Shown in pieces: positions 6,871 to 10,224 of a DNA stretch of 10,224 nucleotides. The translations under genes and the position numbers were made by a program. Source of the stretch: an archaeon (lineage in GTDB: Archaea; Nanobdellota; Nanobdellia; Woesearchaeales; JAHJEM01); contig JAGVFV010000137.1 in the NCBI GenBank assembly GCA_020057445.1, forward strand, positions 1 to 10,224, read 5' to 3'. The first letter of the stretch is position 1; each line of letters begins with the position of its first letter. The notes below the pieces were generated by a model. That model was not told where the DNA came from. It searched no databases and worked only from the letters and a program-made list of their open reading frames with translations.

Positions 6871-6878
6871 TTTATAAA
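6871..6878 (+). promoter_or_regulatory. TATA box for thioredoxin
   Basis: TTTATAAA lies with its centre about 37 bases before the thioredoxin ATG. It is back to back with the SWIM promoter, and the two TATA boxes are only about 18 bases apart. Transcription factor binding at one may therefore interfere with the other. Confidence 0.75.
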
Positions 6879-6899
6879 CATCTTCGAGATTTCAGTCTT

Positions 6900-6908
6900 G
6901 AGGTGGTC
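6900..6908 (+). promoter_or_regulatory. Ribosome binding site for thioredoxin
   Basis: GAGGTGGTC closely matches the complement of the archaeal 16S rRNA 3' end. The GAGGTG core ends 6 bases before the ATG at 6912. It rules out the longer upstream reading frame that starts at 6555 antisense to the SWIM gene. Confidence 0.75.
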
Positions 6909-6911
6909 ATT

Positions 6912-7247
6912 ATGGCAGTCACTCATATAACAGCTGATAATTTCGGGAAGGAAGTGAAAGAGGCAAAGATGCCCTGCATCGTGGACTTCTGGGCAGAGTG
7001 GTGCGGACCTTGCCGCATGATGGCCCCTGTCTTTGAGAAGCTCTCAGGCGAGTATGAAGGAAAGCTCAAGTTCTGCAAGGTAGACACAGAGTCTGAACAG
7101 GATCTTGCCCAGGCGTTTGACATCACAGGCATCCCCTGTCTCATCATCATGAAGCATGGCACTGAAGTGGACAGGATCGTCGGATTCGCCCCAGAGCCGG
7201 TGATGAAGGCAAAGATCGATGCTATTCTGGCAAAGGTCAAGAAATAA
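6912..7247 (+). CDS. trxA: Thioredoxin
   Basis: A 111-residue single-domain thioredoxin, a cytosolic dithiol reductant recycled by thioredoxin reductase (not in the window). The redox motif is WCGPC at residues 30-34, in the usual VDFWAEWCGPC context with the buried Asp25. The cis-proline loop is GIP at 73-75, and the C-terminal helix ends in a Lys-rich tail. There is no signal peptide, so it acts inside the cell. Three further cysteines are present: Cys22 ahead of the central strand, Cys55, and Cys76 directly after the cis-proline, where E. coli thioredoxin has Thr. It is the only plus-strand gene, with its own promoter and ribosome binding site, and converges on the helical protein gene with 47 bases between stops. 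It could equally serve as a reductant for a dedicated local partner, but nothing in the sequence shows one. Confidence 0.95.
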   Translation: MAVTHITADNFGKEVKEAKMPCIVDFWAEWCGPCRMMAPVFEKLSGEYEGKLKFCKVDTESEQDLAQAFDITGIPCLIIMKHGTEVDRIVGFAPEPVMKAKIDAILAKVKK

Positions 7248-7294
7248 GGGATTTCGGCGCAGGCAGAATTGCATTCTTGCTCAAAGGAGCGGGA

Positions 7295-7975
7295 TCATTC
7301 ATTCACAAGCCAGCTCCTGAAGTTGTGCATGAATTTCTCCTCTGGCTTTAGCTCTGACTGGATCGCTGCCTTCACGACATCAATATGGTCTTCATATGTC
7401 TTCGCGATGCGGGCGAGCAGCTGGGAGGCGTCCTTGATCATTTCAAGTTTGTTGTTGTAGACATGAAGTTGTTTGTCCAAGTCGACTAGCTCGCTTCTGA
7501 CATGTTCCAGAAAAGTCTCATCGTTTTCTTGCCTTCTATCCTCTTTGATATATTGCTGCAGCCGTCCTGCCTTATTCGGGAGGTCGTTCCTCATGAGCTC
7601 TTCCTTCAACTCATTGAAATGGGCTGTCAGCACACCGCAGGTTTCAGGCAGTTTCCTCATATTGAGGAGAGTATCCTGGCTGTCCTTTTCTTCTTGTGAG
7701 AGTGTTCGGGAAAAGGTATCGAATAGGGTGTGCTGCCGAAATGAGGAGAGGATATTCTTGTCCTGTGACAGGTGGAGGGTGATATTTTCTATGTGTTTTT
7801 CGAATCCGATCACGCGCTCTATGAGCGTCAAAAGGAATTCTTGGAGATGGTTCTTGTGAAATGAATCGAGCCCCTTTTCATCGTGTATGGTCTTGATTGA
7901 CGACTCCAGACGAACGCTCATCTGGGAGAACTCCTTCTGGTAATAGGCGACACCGTGCTTGTGGAAGAGGACCAC
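7295..7975 (-). CDS. Helical (coiled-coil-like) cytosolic protein, unknown function
   Basis: A 226-residue protein I do not recognise. It has no signal peptide, no transmembrane segment and a single cysteine. It is rich in Glu, Lys, Gln, His and Leu, with long predicted helices at about residues 12-35, 40-75, 115-135 and 150-205, and heptad-like Leu/Ile spacing, so it is probably a helical bundle or dimeric coiled coil. The GTG at 7975 is taken as the start because the TATA centre is 26 bases upstream, the spacing of the other leaderless genes here. An ATG at 7921 (residue 19) has AAGGAG nine bases upstream and is an alternative. It sits between the thioredoxin and the second lipoprotein gene, convergent with the former. 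No function can be assigned. Confidence 0.75.
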   Translation of the reverse strand: MVLFHKHGVAYYQKEFSQMSVRLESSIKTIHDEKGLDSFHKNHLQEFLLTLIERVIGFEKHIENITLHLSQDKNILSSFRQHTLFDTFSRTLSQEEKDSQDTLLNMRKLPETCGVLTAHFNELKEELMRNDLPNKAGRLQQYIKEDRRQENDETFLEHVRSELVDLDKQLHVYNNKLEMIKDASQLLARIAKTYEDHIDVVKAAIQSELKPEEKFMHNFRSWLVNE

Positions 7976-7996
7976 GACCCCTTCACAAGATCGCTG

Positions 7997-8012
7997 TTTT
8001 AAAAAGTTTGCG
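7997..8012 (-). promoter_or_regulatory. BRE and TATA box for the helical protein (leaderless)
   Basis: The minus strand reads CGCAAACTTTTTAAAA, with the TATA centre 26 bases before the GTG at 7975. The CGCAAACTTT part is identical to that at 1946-1955. Confidence 0.65.
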
Positions 8013-8042
8013 CTTATCAGGAGAATGGCGTGGTTTCACCAA

Positions 8043-10112
8043 TCATGGCGGTGTCACTTTGTAGATATAGAGATCGTTCCCTTCAGCGATATAGAACTTG
8101 TCGGAGAAGAATCCGACAGCATCCTTTGTAGCATGCAGGTTGAGAGGACATGGAATAGTCGTTCCTGTTTCTAGGTCGTAAAAATAGGTCTGGTTATTCC
8201 ATTTCCTGACGTAGAGCACTGATGGTCCTGCAGTTATGAATTCAATTGCCCAGTCCATTGTCTTCTGCCACTGAAGGGTCGCATTCTGCACATTGATGAC
8301 ATTGATATCGAATCCTGAGAACCATGCTGCGTATTGCCCTGACCCGCAGACCATGCGCTGGCTTTCTGTTGATCCTTCTTTTGTCTGTGACAGGGCGATG
8401 GAGAAATCCGACGTGTTGTATGTGTCGACTATTGTCTGTTCGGCCGGATACCAGCAATTCCGCGGATGGACAAGACGGCCAAGGGATGCATAGGAGGAGG
8501 ATGTCTGCAGCGTGTAGGACAGATGATGTTGCCTCTGCAGGTCCATGCTTGATGGATCATAGACTGCGATGCGCTGGTCGAACATCACGAACAATTGGTT
8601 CGATGCTGTCGCAATACCTCTGATGAATTCTCCGAAATCGAAATAGTCAATGTCGTTGAAAGTTCTCCGGTCTAACCGGTGGAGGTTGCCACTATAGATG
8701 TTTATCGCATAGAGGTATTGTCCATTGTCATGTAAAAAGATGTACTGATTGTCAATGGTATACGACTCTCTGACCGAAAAATCAGGATTGTAGATCCTGT
8801 CGTAGCCATTATAGCCTTGGAGGGCGATCATGTTCTCATTCATGAAGATGCTCCAGATGTCGACGTCCCCGTAGCTGTCGCGGAGAGCATCATGGAACAG
8901 GAGGGAGAGGAATGGCGCGTTCACCGTGAGGTCGAGCGTTGCAGGGACTGTATTGCAGGTCAGCGATATGTGCTCGAGTCCAGAATATCCTTCAGGCACA
9001 TTGCTGATGACAAGATTGCCTTCTTGGATGTGCAAGGTGTACGGGTAGGTTCCGGTGACTGCAAACTGGAGCGGGCTATCGATGTCAGCTGCATATGAAG
9101 CGAGGTCGGCGAGGGCGACTATCCCATCAGGGGGATTATTTGGGATGTGGCAATCGGGAAGTGTTCCCCACTGCGCCGGATCATCCACAGGAGTGACGGT
9201 GAAAGAGAATTGTCCTGAAGACACGTTGTTTGCTGTCAAGGTGACTGATTTTGTCCCGTTCCAATTCGACTGCAGATAGTCGAGGATGAGATCGCCGTCC
9301 TGTATCTTCAGTGTCGCTTCGCCAAGCTGGTAGGTGTCTTGGATGGTGACCGGCGTGTCAGGGTCGTAGGCATAGCTAGAGACATTTTCAAGGAGGGTCG
9401 TTCCTCTGTTTGCGTCTTCATTGCAAGAAATGCCTGGCACTGTGGACCATTGCAGAGGCGCATCATCGCCAGAGACAGTGAGGAGAAATCCTTTGCGAAG
9501 GCCATTTCCATTGACAAAGACAGAGTCCTGTCCGAAATAGTTCCTTTCGAGGTTCTTGATGCGCAGGTCTGGTTTCTGGTAATATGCCTCGAAGTGGCTG
9601 TATGTCCCGTCGACTATGATGATCTTTGGTGAGTCTGGGTCGTAGAGCCGTGATTCGATGTTCGGAAATATGATTGTTCCGTCTCCTGAGTTTTCTGCGA
9701 TGGACTGCGCCTGTAGGGAAAGCCAGTGTGGCGGATCATCGACATTGGTGATGGAGAGGATGAATGCTGTCATCTTTTCGTTTGCGTAGACTTTGACCGT
9801 GTCATCACCTGCATAATCATGCAGCAATGACTTGATCTTAAGGTCTTTTCCGTCAAAGTAGGTCTGGAAGTGATCGGTGGGTACGGAGGAGAAGGTGATT
9901 GTCCCTGGATAGGATGCCTTGTCTTTGAGGTTAACATAGATGACTGTCCCATCCTCGCTGTCTTCCTGTATGGTCTGGTTTGCGAGCTGTTGCCATACAG
10001 GGACGCTCGATATGGGATCCTGCGTCGGTGGGTCTTTTGAGCAGGAGAGGAGATATAGTCCCATGCCTATGAGCGCCCCGCTTCTGGCTGATCTTACGAT
10101 GCGTTCAAGCAA
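8043..10112 (-). CDS. Surface lipoprotein: four cadherin/Ig-like repeats plus propeller-like C-terminal domain (paralogue)
   Basis: A 689-residue predicted lipoprotein. The signal peptide ends in LLSC, a good lipobox, with Cys24 as the lipid site. The segment after it (SKD...DPISSVPVW) matches the other lipoprotein's EKD...DPLSSVPYW. Four repeats start near residues 41, 131, 223 and 316; they correspond to N1, A, B and terminal units of the larger paralogue. Residues 401-689 form a divergent beta-rich region with motifs such as IAVYDPSSMD and TYFYDLETGT, typical of propeller blades. The TTG at 10112 is chosen over an in-frame ATG at 10175: it has an AAGGGGTG ribosome site 7 bases away, it gives a clean signal peptide, and paralogue similarity (LERIV versus LESIV) starts there. 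The ATG would add 21 residues with two cysteines and no ribosome site. No clear TATA box precedes it before the contig end. Presumed to be a surface stalk with a binding head. Confidence 0.85.
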   Translation of the reverse strand: MLERIVRSARSGALIGMGLYLLSCSKDPPTQDPISSVPVWQQLANQTIQEDSEDGTVIYVNLKDKASYPGTITFSSVPTDHFQTYFDGKDLKIKSLLHDYAGDDTVKVYANEKMTAFILSITNVDDPPHWLSLQAQSIAENSGDGTIIFPNIESRLYDPDSPKIIIVDGTYSHFEAYYQKPDLRIKNLERNYFGQDSVFVNGNGLRKGFLLTVSGDDAPLQWSTVPGISCNEDANRGTTLLENVSSYAYDPDTPVTIQDTYQLGEATLKIQDGDLILDYLQSNWNGTKSVTLTANNVSSGQFSFTVTPVDDPAQWGTLPDCHIPNNPPDGIVALADLASYAADIDSPLQFAVTGTYPYTLHIQEGNLVISNVPEGYSGLEHISLTCNTVPATLDLTVNAPFLSLLFHDALRDSYGDVDIWSIFMNENMIALQGYNGYDRIYNPDFSVRESYTIDNQYIFLHDNGQYLYAINIYSGNLHRLDRRTFNDIDYFDFGEFIRGIATASNQLFVMFDQRIAVYDPSSMDLQRQHHLSYTLQTSSSYASLGRLVHPRNCWYPAEQTIVDTYNTSDFSIALSQTKEGSTESQRMVCGSGQYAAWFSGFDINVINVQNATLQWQKTMDWAIEFITAGPSVLYVRKWNNQTYFYDLETGTTIPCPLNLHATKDAVGFFSDKFYIAEGNDLYIYKVTPP
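8913..9992 (-). repeat. Four tandem ~92-residue repeats in the second lipoprotein gene
   Basis: Residues 41-130, 131-222, 223-315 and 316-400. Unit 2 is A-type (AENS, DGT, SRLYDPDSPK, FGQDS); unit 3 is B-type (CNED, SYAYDPD, NWNG, VDDP-x2-W). Unit 4 is degenerate and pairs best with the last unit of the larger paralogue (SYAADIDSPLQ versus SYASDIDSPLQ). Confidence 0.8.
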
Positions 10113-10118
10113 TACGTC

Positions 10119-10126
10119 ACACCCCT
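10119..10126 (-). promoter_or_regulatory. Ribosome binding site deciding the TTG start of the second lipoprotein
   Basis: The minus strand reads AAAGGGGTGTGACGTA and then TTG. The GGGGTGTG part at 10119-10126 is about 6 bases from the TTG at 10112. The competing ATG at 10175 has no comparable site upstream. A weak TATA-like CTATACA at about 10191-10197 is the only promoter candidate before the adapter. Confidence 0.5.
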
Positions 10127-10207
10127 TTCTGTACGCGCAGATACAGCCTGCCAAACGTCCTTTGTTCTGCGACATTATCGTTGGATTTCATGTATAGGTA
10201 TTCACCG

Positions 10208-10224
10208 AGATCGGAAGAGCGTCG
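10208..10224. other. Illumina sequencing adapter remnant at contig end
   Basis: The last 17 bases, AGATCGGAAGAGCGTCG, equal the start of the Illumina TruSeq read-through adapter as I know it. They are not genomic. The window therefore ends at an assembly contig end, and true sequence stops at about 10207. Confidence 0.95.

Noticed and set aside
6555..6911. Longer thioredoxin reading frame beginning at 6555
   Set aside because: The extra 119 residues are antisense to the SWIM gene. Both the TATA box at 6871 and the ribosome site at 6900 lie inside the extension, so the ATG at 6912 is the start.
1972..7247. A dedicated sulfur/redox operon (desulfurase, SWIM, thioredoxin)
   Set aside because: The genes have separate promoters, are interrupted by a 3-kb lipoprotein gene, and thioredoxin is on the other strand. 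Co-location alone does not support a system.
7248..7294. Bidirectional terminator between thioredoxin and the helical protein gene
   Set aside because: The 47-base gap shows no convincing stem and no long T run on either strand, so I do not call a terminator.

Overview
The window reads as archaeal DNA, most plausibly from an uncultivated DPANN-type lineage (Woesearchaeota/Pacearchaeota-like); the lineage is inference. Seven of eight genes have a TATA box of the TTTATAAA kind at a fixed archaeal distance. Genes use ATG, GTG and TTG starts. The exported proteins resemble the repeat-rich, disulfide-rich surface proteins common in those genomes. Base composition looks close to even. No rRNA, tRNA, CRISPR array or transposase is visible. 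The right edge is a contig end, because the last 17 bases (10208-10224) are Illumina adapter rather than genomic sequence.

Layout, left to right. 1-1421 (minus): the N-terminal 473 residues of a secreted right-handed beta-helix (NosD-like) protein with a TTG start, running off the left edge. It carries a 178-residue, 34-cysteine domain inserted at the end of the first beta-helix. 1544-1906 (minus): a small single-pass membrane protein with a six-cysteine outer domain. 1972-3195 (minus): a SufS-type cysteine desulfurase. 3268-6273 (minus): a 1001-residue predicted surface lipoprotein with seven beta-sandwich repeats and a propeller-like C-terminus. 6398-6823 (minus): a SWIM zinc-finger protein with a C-terminal helical domain. 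6912-7247 (plus): thioredoxin, divergent from the SWIM gene. 7295-7975 (minus): an all-helical cytosolic protein of unknown function. 8043-10112 (minus): a 689-residue paralogue of the large lipoprotein with four repeats. No gene-free stretch exceeds about 130 bases, and I see no convincing terminator hairpin; the gaps hold promoters and short T-rich runs only.

How the parts fit. Four of the eight genes encode exported or membrane-anchored proteins, and these are rich in cysteine or in tandem beta-sandwich domains, so this looks like a cell-surface locus. Cysteine desulfurase (sulfur mobilisation) and thioredoxin (thiol reduction) are housekeeping sulfur/redox functions interspersed among them; a functional link to the cysteine-rich surface proteins is speculation. 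Each promoter-bearing gene has its own TATA box, so most appear to be separate transcription units rather than one operon. Three cytosolic genes have the TATA box 26-27 bases before the start codon (leaderless mRNA). Thioredoxin and the exported genes with a recognisable TATA box have it 37-51 bases upstream, with a Shine-Dalgarno sequence in between.
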